This document shows, piece after piece, positions 1 to 8,531 of a stretch of 64,000 nucleotides of DNA. Source of the DNA: Bacteroides sp. (GTDB lineage: Bacteria; Bacteroidota; Bacteroidia; Bacteroidales; Muribaculaceae); contig JAAVEO010000009.1 of assembly GCA_014801225.1 (NCBI GenBank), positions 167,237 to 231,236 on the forward strand. Reading direction: 5' to 3'. The notes beneath the pieces were generated by a model. That model saw nothing but the letters and a program-made list of their open reading frames with translations. It made no database searches and had not been told where the DNA came from. Numbering within the stretch: the stretch's first letter is position 1; each line of letters begins with the position of its first letter. Made by a program: the position numbers and the translations under genes.

Positions 1-1082
1 GCATATTTGCCTATATTGGTCACCGAGATAGGAAGATCTACTGCAGTGACACCTGTCATTCCGTCAAAAGCATAATCAGCCACCTGAGTCACATTATATG
101 TGATATCCTCATCAACAAATGTGGCGGGCACAGTTATATTTCCTGAATATGAAGCTGCCCCCTCTTTGGGTGCAGCCAGAGCCACTGTCTTATTTGAATA
201 ATCAAGAAGTCTATAGCACAAGCCTTGATATTCAAACTCTGTTTTTGCACCTTCGGGGATAAGCGCCGGTGCAGCCACAAACTCTTTCCAGTCTCTCGGA
301 ATCATATCAAGAGAGAAGTTCCAGCCATCCCAGCTACCATCCTGCAACACACGACCGGATGCTCCCCAACCTGAATAGGAGAACATACTCTTATAATCAT
401 CCTTCACCCAGTAGCTCCAGTAGCTTAAATACCATCCGGCGCCCCAAAGGTCATCTTTATCGACTGCTACCCAGTCATCATAGTCGTAGTCTGATGAACC
501 TCCTTTATCGGGATCATATCCTCGAGGATGGATGAAGACTCCGTTTGGGGTTCTGTATTCCTGATTGTCTTTCGTATCAATCAAGCCTATATCACCATCG
601 TTGTCAGTATCCCATCCGAATCCGTTGATTGTGTAACCACCAAGAGGATCAGTCGGAGAGGAAACGTTGGTGTACTGGATTAGTGTGTACAGACGTGGAT
701 AGGCAGCTACCACCGCCTTGATCATATCGGCACCGGTGGCGAGACCGTCCCAACGGTAACCGAAAACCAATGCGTTTTTCTCTTTATCATCATTCCACTG
801 AATGACGAGGGCGGCTTTATTCTCACCTTCACCGGCCCAGAACTTAATCATGTCCATAGTGAACTCTCCGTCGGGAGCCGGCATATCATCAGGTATGTAC
901 CAGTCGTACCTCATACCCGGTTTTGCCTTACGCTTATCCGGCGTGGATGAAGAGCTCACTCCTTGCTTCGTAGAGGGGAGCCTGACTATATCCTCCCTAC
1001 CGTCCGGATAGTTGGCAATCGCGTAGCTCACTCCTGAAATCAGAGCAGCAATAGCGATCAGCATAATACTTAACTTCTTCAT
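1..1082 (-). CDS. Secreted B12-locus protein with C-terminal BspA-type leucine-rich repeats (partial)
   Basis: The frame opens at ATG 1082 and stays open to the window edge, so about 360 residues are visible and the C-terminus is missing. It starts with a signal peptide (MKKLSIMLIAIAALISGVSYA). Residues about 60-250 form a domain rich in Trp, Tyr and Asp (pieces such as IQWNDDKEKNALVFGYRWDG and WYLSYWSYWVKDD). From about residue 300 the sequence turns into a BspA/LRR_5-like repeat (YNVTQVADYAFDGMTGVTAV). It is the last visible gene of the riboswitch-controlled B12 operon, 89 nt after the lipoprotein gene. Position implies a surface or periplasmic role in cobalamin capture; that is inference, and I do not know its biochemical function. 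Confidence 0.75.
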   Translation of the reverse strand, partial: MKKLSIMLIAIAALISGVSYAIANYPDGREDIVRLPSTKQGVSSSSTPDKRKAKPGMRYDWYIPDDMPAPDGEFTMDMIKFWAGEGENKAALVIQWNDDKEKNALVFGYRWDGLATGADMIKAVVAAYPRLYTLIQYTNVSSPTDPLGGYTINGFGWDTDNDGDIGLIDTKDNQEYRTPNGVFIHPRGYDPDKGGSSDYDYDDWVAVDKDDLWGAGWYLSYWSYWVKDDYKSMFSYSGWGASGRVLQDGSWDGWNFSLDMIPRDWKEFVAAPALIPEGAKTEFEYQGLCYRLLDYSNKTVALAAPKEGAASYSGNITVPATFVDEDITYNVTQVADYAFDGMTGVTAVDLPISVTNIGKY

Positions 1083-1171
1083 GGATGTTAATGGTTTAAA
1101 TTAATTATTTGTTGGTTAGGTTAGTTAAGTTGTTATCATGTTTATCTTGATAATTTCTGAGATTCATAGAA

Positions 1172-2365
1172 TCATGGAGCAGGTATGCCGGGCAATGAAA
1201 TGTGAAGATCCTGGGCGCGGCTCAATTCCGTGGATGTTTCCCCAAGCCAACCGCAATATTGATTGATACCTGTATAAACCCGTATGAAATCCACGCCGGG
1301 CAAGTCGACATGATTTCCTTTAGAGTCCACTGCCCAAGAGATGTCGAATGAGTTAAGGTCTTCATATTCGTTCGGATGGTTGTCAACATATCCCCAGGGA
1401 TAGCTATACAACACAAAGTAAGCACCATAGCCGCTTATGTCCTCCGCATTTGGGGCTAACAAAGATCCTCTGAACGAGATGGAGTTTTCATCTATCCATT
1501 TAGGATAATAATCCTGATTATGGAAGATATTTTTTGCCAGAAAGCCGTTGCTCCCTAAATTGTCGTTCCAACGGATGTAATAAATATCATCGAGGCTATT
1601 ATCTTCATCGGCAACGATTTCCCTGTTAGGATCAGGACGATGATATGTGATCTCATATCCATGTCGAGTGGCATCAGAGTTATATTCACTTCCGGCAATC
1701 TCATACCATTCATCATCGGGTAGACCGTTGCAGTTTGTATCATAACTCACCATTACGATACCCGGTTCGGCCGATCCACCCTTTTTATCAGGTTGAAGCA
1801 ATTCGTAAAAGCAGTTGCCCCATATTCTGAAGTCTTTCTCGCCGTGGATATTAATAACGGTATGGTCGAACCCGAATGTCACATACCCTCCGTAGCCGCC
1901 GAGAGTAATCATGATATCATTGGTGCCTGATATGGATTCCTCCGCTTTCTGCAGTATATCGGCGTATGTGTCGCCCTCTTCATAGCGTGGCATCTCATTT
2001 ACGAATTGCCCCGGTGCGGGGCAATATTCATATACCCGCGAAATATAGGGAGAATACTCCACTTCCTCATGCATCACCGTTATGGTAAAGTCGAAGTGAT
2101 AGGGTGTCTCGTCATCGATAATGTCGAATGAAAGGCTATATTCCCCTTCCTTTTCCGCCATAAAGATATATCTCCGGTCGGTGGAGACGGTCTCACCCTC
2201 CACTTTCCAGATATATTCCCTGCCGGTAAGGGCTGATTCAAGGGGAAGCTTTGACATTCTTGCTATGCGGTATGTATCATCGATACCGAGATTCAACATC
2301 GGTATCTCATTGCTGCATCCCGCCAACAATGCCGGAAGCAACGATAGTAATAACGTTCTTTTCAT
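1172..2365 (-). CDS. PKD-like surface lipoprotein of the cobalamin uptake operon
   Basis: About 397 residues from ATG 2365, which overlaps the stop of the upstream gene as ATGA; an upstream in-frame ATG at 2416 lies inside that gene and is unlikely. The N-terminus MKRTLLLSLLPALLAGCSNE is a lipoprotein signal with the lipobox Cys near residue 14. Residues about 35-100 look like an Ig/PKD-type beta domain, followed by a domain with repeated Asp/Asn/Gly turns (DTNCNGLPDDEWYE) that may bind calcium. Proteins of this sort are often encoded beside BtuB/BtuG in Bacteroidetes. The operon position suggests a surface accessory for B12 binding. No enzyme motif is visible. Confidence 0.8.
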   Translation of the reverse strand: MKRTLLLSLLPALLAGCSNEIPMLNLGIDDTYRIARMSKLPLESALTGREYIWKVEGETVSTDRRYIFMAEKEGEYSLSFDIIDDETPYHFDFTITVMHEEVEYSPYISRVYEYCPAPGQFVNEMPRYEEGDTYADILQKAEESISGTNDIMITLGGYGGYVTFGFDHTVINIHGEKDFRIWGNCFYELLQPDKKGGSAEPGIVMVSYDTNCNGLPDDEWYEIAGSEYNSDATRHGYEITYHRPDPNREIVADEDNSLDDIYYIRWNDNLGSNGFLAKNIFHNQDYYPKWIDENSISFRGSLLAPNAEDISGYGAYFVLYSYPWGYVDNHPNEYEDLNSFDISWAVDSKGNHVDLPGVDFIRVYTGINQYCGWLGETSTELSRAQDLHISLPGIPAP

Positions 2366-3513
2366 TTCTTGAGGAAAGTTATATGGGCGGGAATATCCCC
2401 CGTGCGTACACTCCATTTCTTGTGCCCGTCAGGTGAGAAGCAGTAGAGTGTGCCCGATGATACATAATTCTTGGCATCCGTCACGAAGATATCCCCCGTG
2501 TCGGGATGTACTGCGATTCCGTAGGGTATGGTAATCTCCTTCTCTGTGCCGTCGGTGATGAAGTTGTTGGAGATTATCTCTTTAGTGCGGACATTGATTA
2601 TCCCGTAGCTTACGGTATTGGATGCTGTATAGTTGTTCCATTCCGTGGCATAGTAGTACATTTTATCTCCGAAGAATGCCATGTTGGAGCAGGCGGTGGG
2701 AAGCGTGTCGGTCACAACCATTTGATTATATCCGGTTTTTTTCTGCATCACGTAAAGACGTGAGGGACGTGTCTGATAATCGCCGCGTGATGTGATCCAT
2801 AGCTTGTTATATTTGTCTTTTTTCAGACGATGGAGATTTATGCCTACGGGAATCTGCTGCACTTGCTTGAAGTCTACCATCTGTATCACGGATACGGTAT
2901 TGTCATAATTCGGAGCCCGATATCCTCCGGAGTTGGCGACATACATATAATCGTCTACAATCTCCATCTCTTCGGGTTGGTAGCCTACGGAGACTTTGCG
3001 GGTCACGGCCAGTGACAGGGTGTCTATCTCATATACCGCTCCTTTGGGTGCGGAAGGATCTATAAGCACTGGTCCGACATAGGAGCTTACGTAGGCTTTT
3101 CCTCTGTGAAATCTCACATACCGGCAGTTAGGTATATCTATCTGGCCGAGTCTGATTCCCGAGCGGGCGTCCATCACTTCCACTTTGTGGGAGCAGTTGA
3201 CCACGACATACAGCTTGTTGCCGTAGATGCCGATATCGTTGCCTACGTCGCCAAGTTCTTTAATTACATTCGGATTCTTTTCCGCATAGAAATTGCGGGA
3301 ATATAGGCCAGTACGGTAATCATAGTAATCGAGAGTACATTTGTTGGAACCCATGTTCCCCTCATTTACAAGATAGAATCCGCGCACTGATGTATCGTTG
3401 TTCTCATCTCCTATTATCTCATACTCCGTAGGCACCACGAGCTCGTCCTCCCGACAGCTCGTGGCGGCCAACGTGAGTGACAGGAATAAAAAGAAAAATT
3501 GTTTCGTTTTCAT
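2362..3513 (-). CDS. btuG: BtuG-like surface lipoprotein, YncE/DUF5074-type beta-propeller
   Basis: 383 residues. The signal ends in a lipobox (LTLAATSCRED), so it is predicted to be a lipoprotein, probably surface exposed. Residues about 45-375 carry repeated blade-like strands (GNKLYVVVNCSHKVEVMD, GKAYVSSYVGPV, YMYVANSGG, IFVTDAKNY) typical of YncE-like seven-bladed propellers. BtuG proteins of Bacteroides bind cobalamin very tightly on the cell surface and cap BtuB. The gene overlaps the btuB stop by 4 nt, as expected for translational coupling. The family call is from sequence pattern and context; the symbol is assigned by analogy. Confidence 0.85.
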   Translation of the reverse strand: MKTKQFFFLFLSLTLAATSCREDELVVPTEYEIIGDENNDTSVRGFYLVNEGNMGSNKCTLDYYDYRTGLYSRNFYAEKNPNVIKELGDVGNDIGIYGNKLYVVVNCSHKVEVMDARSGIRLGQIDIPNCRYVRFHRGKAYVSSYVGPVLIDPSAPKGAVYEIDTLSLAVTRKVSVGYQPEEMEIVDDYMYVANSGGYRAPNYDNTVSVIQMVDFKQVQQIPVGINLHRLKKDKYNKLWITSRGDYQTRPSRLYVMQKKTGYNQMVVTDTLPTACSNMAFFGDKMYYYATEWNNYTASNTVSYGIINVRTKEIISNNFITDGTEKEITIPYGIAVHPDTGDIFVTDAKNYVSSGTLYCFSPDGHKKWSVRTGDIPAHITFLKK

Positions 3514-5510
3514 ATCTCTGCCGTTAAAGTAAACCTGTAGTTGCGTTTGGGCATAGGGTAATTGAGAATTACGTCGTAATCCTGGCTGAGAAGATTGTTT
3601 ACTTCGATCAACCCTCTCAGGCCTACTTTCCCGATGCGAAAATCTTTACTCAAGGAGATGTCGGAGGTATACCACGGCTGTGTGTAATTGTATCTGATAT
3701 TCTCCTGTTGGTTATAGCGTTCGCCTACATATATCCAGGAATAATTCAGACTCCAGCCTCTCCATTGGGCATTTATGACGGCCGCTCCCGAATGGCGCGG
3801 AATGTAAGGAATCTGATCGCGATAGTAATTATCGGCGGGATTCGTTATGTCGATAGCACGTTGGAAGGTATATTGTCCGCGTACGGTGAGATATAGGTCG
3901 TGATATGGATTTATTGTCAGTAATGCCGTAGCATCGATTCCCCGGATATCCACGAGGCCGAGATTGAGCATCGTCCAGCGGAATTGCTGTCCCTTGGGAT
4001 AGGCCACGATTTTATCCTTCACACGATTGTAGTATACATCGGCACTCACTCTGAGAGCGGTAAGGAAGGAACAAGAGGAATTATGATCATATAAGGCGCC
4101 GATATTGTATTGTGTAACTCGCTCGGGGGATAGTTGCGAATTGCCCATATCGGCATAGTAGAGATCGTTGAAAGTAGGCATCCGGAATGAATGCTTGTAA
4201 AAGGCTCTCAGCGAGAAGTCTTTATTCCTAAGAGGATTCCCGTTGATAAATACGGCGGGAGAGAATACATGTTTGTCGGCCGGAGCCTGTTGCCCTTCGA
4301 TACGGTCGTGTATGAATGTGGCCAACGCGCTTGCCTGCACTTTGAATCGGTCGAGATTCAAAGCTGTGGCCACTGATAGATAGTTGGATATACGGTCCGG
4401 TTTTACAAAACCGTATACATCGGCATCAAGCGTATTCCATAAGAAGTCGTAGCTTGCCGAGACTCTCCAGTTGTCGGCCAATGCGTATTCATTGGCGGAT
4501 GAAAAATATATCTCTTTCTGGCGATAGAGATTGTCTATCTTCACCTGCTTGTCATCATTGTTGACATAGTGGGTCCTGTAGAACGCATATTTGATATTGT
4601 TCAATGTCGAGAATTTACCGAAAAATCCGGTATAACGTCCCTGTATGAATGAATTGGTGTCCCAGATGCGTTCGCCTCGTCGCCATACATTATTTACGAT
4701 GGCTCCCGGCACACCTCTTTCGGAATTATAGTTGTATACCTTCGCGCTCCATGACCCTTTGGCGAGTGTGCCGTATGTATTCAATTCTATGCGCGTGGCG
4801 TTGATATCCCCGTTTTCTCTTACGGCTGTGGTGTCGTAGGCCAATTCTCCCGCAGGATTTACACGCCTGTACCTGAATCTATATTTGCCGCTGGAATTGA
4901 GCCATTCTGCGCTCAGAGAAGCTGAAACTCTACGGCTGAGACGTAGCTCCACTAATGCCGAAGGATTGAGCAAATCAAATGATCCCGCCCTCAATGTGGC
5001 TCGGGCATGATAGTTCTCCCCTTCCTTGAAATCGGGAGTACGTGTACGCATATAGATTGTGCCGGCTGATCCGAAATCTTTGGCCGGTTGGAGTATCTCG
5101 CTTTTCTGTCCGTTGTATAGAGAAAGAGCTTCGATATTGTCGAGTGAGAATTGACCGAGGTCTATCTGTCCGTTCTGAGCATTCCCGAGTTCTACACCGT
5201 CATACACCACTCCCGTATGATTCGTACCCATAGAGCGGATGTTGACTGTCTTGATTCCTCCTACTCCGCCATAATCTTTGACTTGCACACCTGAGAAATA
5301 GCGTAACGCATCGGCTACGCTATTGCTGTTGAGCCTATGCAGCTCCTCGCCTGAGAGTGTCTGCACAGGAATTATATCGCGGTTGGGGCGCTGCGCGGAG
5401 ATTACTATCTCCGCTAAATTGCGGGAAGACGTATCCGGGAGCTCTTTTGCCTCATTCATACCCGGAATGAGGTATAAGACGGCTACCGAAAGTAGGAGTC
5501 GGTTAGTCAT
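3510..5510 (-). CDS. btuB: TonB-dependent vitamin B12 receptor (BtuB family)
   Basis: 667 residues from ATG 5510 (MTNRLLLSVAVLYLIPGMNEA, a signal peptide). A longer frame to 5579 starts inside the terminator hairpin and is rejected. A plug domain follows at about 30-150 (EIVISAQRP as a TonB-box region, VADALRYFSGVQVKDYGGVGG, IRSMGTNHTGVVYDG), then a 22-strand-type outer-membrane barrel ending in NYRFTLTAEI with the usual aromatic/hydrophobic C-terminus. There is no SusC-type N-terminal extension. It is the first gene after a cobalamin riboswitch, which identifies the substrate as cobalamin or a related corrinoid. It would need TonB-ExbBD for energy and BtuFCD for inner-membrane transport, none of which is in this window. 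Confidence 0.92.
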   Translation of the reverse strand: MTNRLLLSVAVLYLIPGMNEAKELPDTSSRNLAEIVISAQRPNRDIIPVQTLSGEELHRLNSNSVADALRYFSGVQVKDYGGVGGIKTVNIRSMGTNHTGVVYDGVELGNAQNGQIDLGQFSLDNIEALSLYNGQKSEILQPAKDFGSAGTIYMRTRTPDFKEGENYHARATLRAGSFDLLNPSALVELRLSRRVSASLSAEWLNSSGKYRFRYRRVNPAGELAYDTTAVRENGDINATRIELNTYGTLAKGSWSAKVYNYNSERGVPGAIVNNVWRRGERIWDTNSFIQGRYTGFFGKFSTLNNIKYAFYRTHYVNNDDKQVKIDNLYRQKEIYFSSANEYALADNWRVSASYDFLWNTLDADVYGFVKPDRISNYLSVATALNLDRFKVQASALATFIHDRIEGQQAPADKHVFSPAVFINGNPLRNKDFSLRAFYKHSFRMPTFNDLYYADMGNSQLSPERVTQYNIGALYDHNSSCSFLTALRVSADVYYNRVKDKIVAYPKGQQFRWTMLNLGLVDIRGIDATALLTINPYHDLYLTVRGQYTFQRAIDITNPADNYYRDQIPYIPRHSGAAVINAQWRGWSLNYSWIYVGERYNQQENIRYNYTQPWYTSDISLSKDFRIGKVGLRGLIEVNNLLSQDYDVILNYPMPKRNYRFTLTAEI

Positions 5511-5535
5511 TGCTTCAGGCTGATTTTCAGTGGTA

Positions 5536-5583
5536 GGGAAAAAGAAACCCGCTGAAATGTATGAGAGCATACATTTCAACGGG
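5536..5583 (-). terminator. Intrinsic terminator in the btuB leader (expression platform)
   Basis: On the minus strand a 16-bp stem (arms 5568-5583 and 5548-5563) with a 4-nt loop is followed by a T-rich run at 5536-5547. It sits between the riboswitch and the btuB ATG at 5510, so it can abort transcription before the operon. A second pairing, 5601-5614 with 5518-5529, encloses the hairpin and reaches to within 8 nt of the start codon. This is the layout of a riboswitch-controlled attenuator. Confidence 0.9.
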
Positions 5584-5714
5584 ATATGGATTTATCGTCT
5601 TGAAATAATCAGCCTTCCTAAAGCAGTAACGTCGATATCATAACACGCCGCTACTACCCTGTCAAAGCAAAATATAAGTCAGAACTGCCCATAATCCCGT
5701 AGGCTCTTTCATAA

Positions 5715-5935
5715 ATTCGATAATGGCAGGTCTTCTGACTTATCCCGGTTATTTCCGCGCCTTCCCGGCAGATTATCTCCACCAGTGGCAAGTTGCGGAA
5801 TACCTTCTGCTTCGCCACCGACTTTTTTTCAGTCGGCGCCAAGCGGGAATTACAGCAGCGGGTACTGTAGAGGATTCACACCTCGTTCCCTTTTGATGCT
5901 CCTTTCGTCATACTTTTCCGAATGACTTTGCCTCC
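5715..5935 (-). ncRNA. Cobalamin riboswitch (adenosylcobalamin/B12 element)
   Basis: Read on the minus strand, the conserved blocks appear in order: AAAAGGGAACG and GGTGTGAATCC (about 5903-5871), ACAGTACCCGC with CTGTAATTCCCGC, the GCCACTGG core near 5785, GGGAAGGCGCGG, and the B12 box AGTCAGAAGACCTGCC at about 5742-5725. This matches the Rfam-type cobalamin riboswitch. It binds a cobalamin cofactor and lowers expression of the downstream btuB operon. Outer boundaries are approximate. Confidence 0.95.
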
Positions 5936-5967
5936 ACTCTTGGACAGCAGAGCAACCATATCGCCCG

Positions 5968-5998
5968 CAAAATTACGAAATTAATATTTACCACCAAA
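5968..5998 (-). promoter_or_regulatory. Promoter of the btu operon
   Basis: TTTG (5998-5995), a 19-nt spacer and TAATTTTG (5975-5968) on the minus strand match the Bacteroidetes primary sigma consensus exactly. Transcription should start near 5961, giving a leader of about 450 nt that contains the riboswitch and the terminator. The rest of the gap 5999-6187 is AT-rich with only a short hairpin. Confidence 0.8.
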
Positions 5999-6103
5999 AC
6001 TTTCGCAAAAATTTTTAATCTAAAATCGTACTCCTCTCAACTTCTGCTCTAAACCGCTAAAATTTCAATCTCCTCCCCCCGCTTTATCGTGTAATGGTTC
6101 TGT

Positions 6104-6123
6104 GGAGAAGCTTCAGCTTCTCC
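6104..6123. terminator. Short perfect inverted repeat downstream of alkD
   Basis: Arms 6104-6112 and 6115-6123 are perfectly complementary (9 bp) with only 2 nt between them. It lies 65 nt past the alkD stop and could end that transcript, but no T-run follows on the minus strand. Confidence 0.35.
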
Positions 6124-6187
6124 CTACTCATACCCGGCTTCCCTTAGTGGATAATTATTCGGAACTGACCAATATAATTGCTTTGGT

Positions 6188-6898
6188 TTATTGTAGATGC
6201 AGATAGTGGAGGCGTTGAGGTTCCGGAAGGCGCTCGATGGCGTAGCGGAGCATTGTGCGCGGCATAGAGCGGGCGTGAAGATCGAGGAAGGCAAGAAGCT
6301 GGGGGAGGCCTCCCCTCTTCCCTACTTCGCGCAGCATCCATCCGGAGGCTTTGTGCATAAGGTCGTGGTGGTGGGTGAGGAAGTGTTCTGCCAATTGCAG
6401 GGTATCTGAGTAAAGGCCTTTCTGAATTAGTCTCCAACAACTTATCATCGCTACTCTCTGGTGCCAAAGGGTTTTGTCAGGCTCTGCCAGCCAATACAGG
6501 ATACTCCTGTCTTCAGGAGTATCCACAAGATAATCACCTAAGATTTTTGGAGCGATTACATCTACCAGGTCCCAATTGTTGCTTCGGGGAATCATACCGA
6601 GATAGAGGTCAATAATCTCTCGTTTATTCTTCGCTTTCTTGTAAATCTCAATCAACAGTAGGAATCCGGCTAATCTTATCTCATGGAAAGGATTCTCTAC
6701 GAGTACTCTGACATCTTCAATTTCCCCACTCTTCCGATATTCTTTGACCAGGGCTCTCGTGACAGGCACACGTATCCCCAAGAACATGTCGCCCTCACCA
6801 TATTCCCCTTTGCCGGTCTTGAAGAATCGGGCGAGATGTCTCGCCTCCTTCTCATCCCTCAATCCCTTCATCCTCTCTATTATTTCTTCTGCAATCAT
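6188..6898 (-). CDS. AlkD-like DNA alkylation repair glycosylase
   Basis: 236 residues, the usual length for the AlkD family of HEAT-like-repeat DNA glycosylases that remove positively charged alkylated bases. Helical repeats run through the whole protein. Conserved pieces include FLGIRVPVTRALVKEY near residue 38, NPFHEIRLAGFLLLIE, NNWDLVDVIAPKILGDY with the WDLVD segment of the active cleft, and KASGWMLREVGKR near 190. The start is the first ATG. It stands alone between the btu promoter and nhaD, with hairpins on both sides. Confidence 0.88.
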   Translation of the reverse strand: MIAEEIIERMKGLRDEKEARHLARFFKTGKGEYGEGDMFLGIRVPVTRALVKEYRKSGEIEDVRVLVENPFHEIRLAGFLLLIEIYKKAKNKREIIDLYLGMIPRSNNWDLVDVIAPKILGDYLVDTPEDRSILYWLAEPDKTLWHQRVAMISCWRLIQKGLYSDTLQLAEHFLTHHHDLMHKASGWMLREVGKRGGLPQLLAFLDLHARSMPRTMLRYAIERLPEPQRLHYLHLQ

Positions 6899-6924
6899 AA
6901 TACTGTAGTATATTATATTATTAT

Positions 6925-6956
6925 GCAGCCCGGCGTCCGAAAGGAGGCCGGGCTGC
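6925..6956 (-). terminator. Hairpin terminator after nhaD
   Basis: 10-bp GC-rich arms (GCAGCCCGGC at 6925-6934 and its complement at 6947-6956) with a 12-nt loop. On the minus strand it follows the nhaD stop by about 30 nt and is followed by an AT-rich stretch (ATAATAATATAAT), so termination is plausible. Confidence 0.65.
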
Positions 6957-6985
6957 TCTTAGTGAGAAATAAGTGTCGTGTGAGA

Positions 6986-8383
6986 TTAATGTCCTACGAT
7001 TGCGTGCTCGAGAAGGTATACGCCTACGCCGGCGAGATAACCCAGAAGAGCGAGCCAGCTAAAGCGCTTGAGGTACCAGCCGAAGCTGATTTTCTCGAGA
7101 CCCATTGCGATAACGCCCGCTGCCGAACCGATGATAAGGATGCTGCCTCCGACTCCGGCACAGTAGGAAAGAAGCTCCCAGAATGTACCATCCACTACGA
7201 AGTTGGCTGCATAACCGGTGGCACCCGGATCGGCAACGGGATACATACCCATCACTCCGGCCACGAGGGGAACGTTGTCTACGATAGAGGAAAGCACACC
7301 GAGAACTGAGTCGATAATATATACATTGTGAAGGCTGCTGTCAAGTTCTTGAGCAAGCCAGGAAAGTACGCCTGTCGACTGCAATACGGCCACGGCCATA
7401 AGGATTCCGAGGAAGAAGAGAATCGAGGGCATGTCAATACGGGAGATGACAGTCGGCACACGATGCTCTTTAGCCTTGGCAAGCATCTTTTTATTATAAA
7501 ATATCTCAGTGAATACCCAAAGCGCACCAAGCACAAGCAACATTCCTACAAAAGGAGGAAGATGAGTGATAGTCTTGAATACGGGTACGAAAATGAGGCC
7601 GCCTACACCAAGAATAAACATGGTGTTACGCTCGCCATTGGTGATTGTATTATCGATTTCCACCTGCTTGACAATAGGGGCAAGCTCTCCTTTGAGACTG
7701 ATGGAAAGGATGCCTAGAGGAAGAATCATTGATACGAGCGAAGGCAGGAGTACGTAGCAGATAAGGGCCTGGGCTGTGACATTACCTTTCACCCAAAGCA
7801 TAATTGTGGTGACATCGCCGATAGGGCTCCATGCACCGCCGCTGTTGGCCGCGATGACGATAGCGCCGGCGTATAGCCAACGAGTCTCCTTGTCATCGAT
7901 TAGCTTGCGGAGAAGCATGATCATCACGATAGTGGTGGTAAGATTGTCGAGGATGGCCGACATGAAGAATGTGGTGAAGCAAATCACCCAGAGAAGCTTA
8001 CGTTTGTTGCGGGTGAGGATGCGGTCGGTAATCACGCGGAAACCTCCGTGAACATCGATAAGCTCCACAATGGTCATGGCGCCGATGAGGAACAGAAGGG
8101 TCTGTGTGATGTCGCCGAGATGCTCCACTATATCCACGTCAAGGATATAGGAGAGGGCCTGATGGGCGAGACTCTCGTTGGCCAACGAAGGATGGTCAGT
8201 GAGATACTGTTGGAAATGTTCGCCCGCTGCGAGGGGGACGATGGATTCGGCACCGAGGGCATAGACAATCCATAGCACCATGCCCAGAATAAGGGCTGTG
8301 GCGGTCTTGTCTACCTTCAAGGGATGCTCAAGGGCTATCGCGAGATAGCCTACTACGAAGATGATGAGTAGTGTGGTAGTCAT
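6986..8383 (-). CDS. nhaD: NhaD-type Na+/H+ antiporter
   Basis: 465 residues with about 12 hydrophobic segments. Hallmarks of the NhaD/ArsB ion-transporter superfamily are visible: SAILDNLTTTIVM near residue 135, GGAWSPIGDVTTIMLW near 180, and SSIVDNVPLVAGVMG near 365, the last two carrying the paired Asp residues expected for ion binding. It exchanges sodium (or lithium) for protons across the inner membrane and supports pH and salt tolerance. It is monocistronic, with its own consensus promoter and a downstream hairpin. Another anion or cation substrate in the same superfamily is possible but less likely. Confidence 0.9.
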   Translation of the reverse strand: MTTTLLIIFVVGYLAIALEHPLKVDKTATALILGMVLWIVYALGAESIVPLAAGEHFQQYLTDHPSLANESLAHQALSYILDVDIVEHLGDITQTLLFLIGAMTIVELIDVHGGFRVITDRILTRNKRKLLWVICFTTFFMSAILDNLTTTIVMIMLLRKLIDDKETRWLYAGAIVIAANSGGAWSPIGDVTTIMLWVKGNVTAQALICYVLLPSLVSMILPLGILSISLKGELAPIVKQVEIDNTITNGERNTMFILGVGGLIFVPVFKTITHLPPFVGMLLVLGALWVFTEIFYNKKMLAKAKEHRVPTVISRIDMPSILFFLGILMAVAVLQSTGVLSWLAQELDSSLHNVYIIDSVLGVLSSIVDNVPLVAGVMGMYPVADPGATGYAANFVVDGTFWELLSYCAGVGGSILIIGSAAGVIAMGLEKISFGWYLKRFSWLALLGYLAGVGVYLLEHAIVGH

Positions 8384-8479
8384 GGTGGCTACTTGAATGG
8401 TTAGTTACAGGTTTTTAAGGTCATGGAAATTTGGCTTGGGCGATGTGCTCTCCTAAGGGTACATTGCGAAAGTCGGGTG

Positions 8480-8510
8480 CAAAGTTATACATACTTGGCG
8501 GATGTGCAAA
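8480..8510 (-). promoter_or_regulatory. Promoter of nhaD
   Basis: TTTG (8510-8507), 19-nt spacer, TAACTTTG (8487-8480) on the minus strand. The predicted start near 8474 leaves a 90-nt leader in which I saw no riboswitch. Confidence 0.75.
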
Positions 8511-8531
8511 ATAAATTACGGAAAAATTTCC

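Noticed and set aside
5654-5842. 62-codon minus-strand frame inside the B12 leader
   Set aside because: Lies within the riboswitch aptamer.
7328-7717. Plus-strand frames opposite nhaD
   Set aside because: Antisense shadows of the membrane-protein gene.
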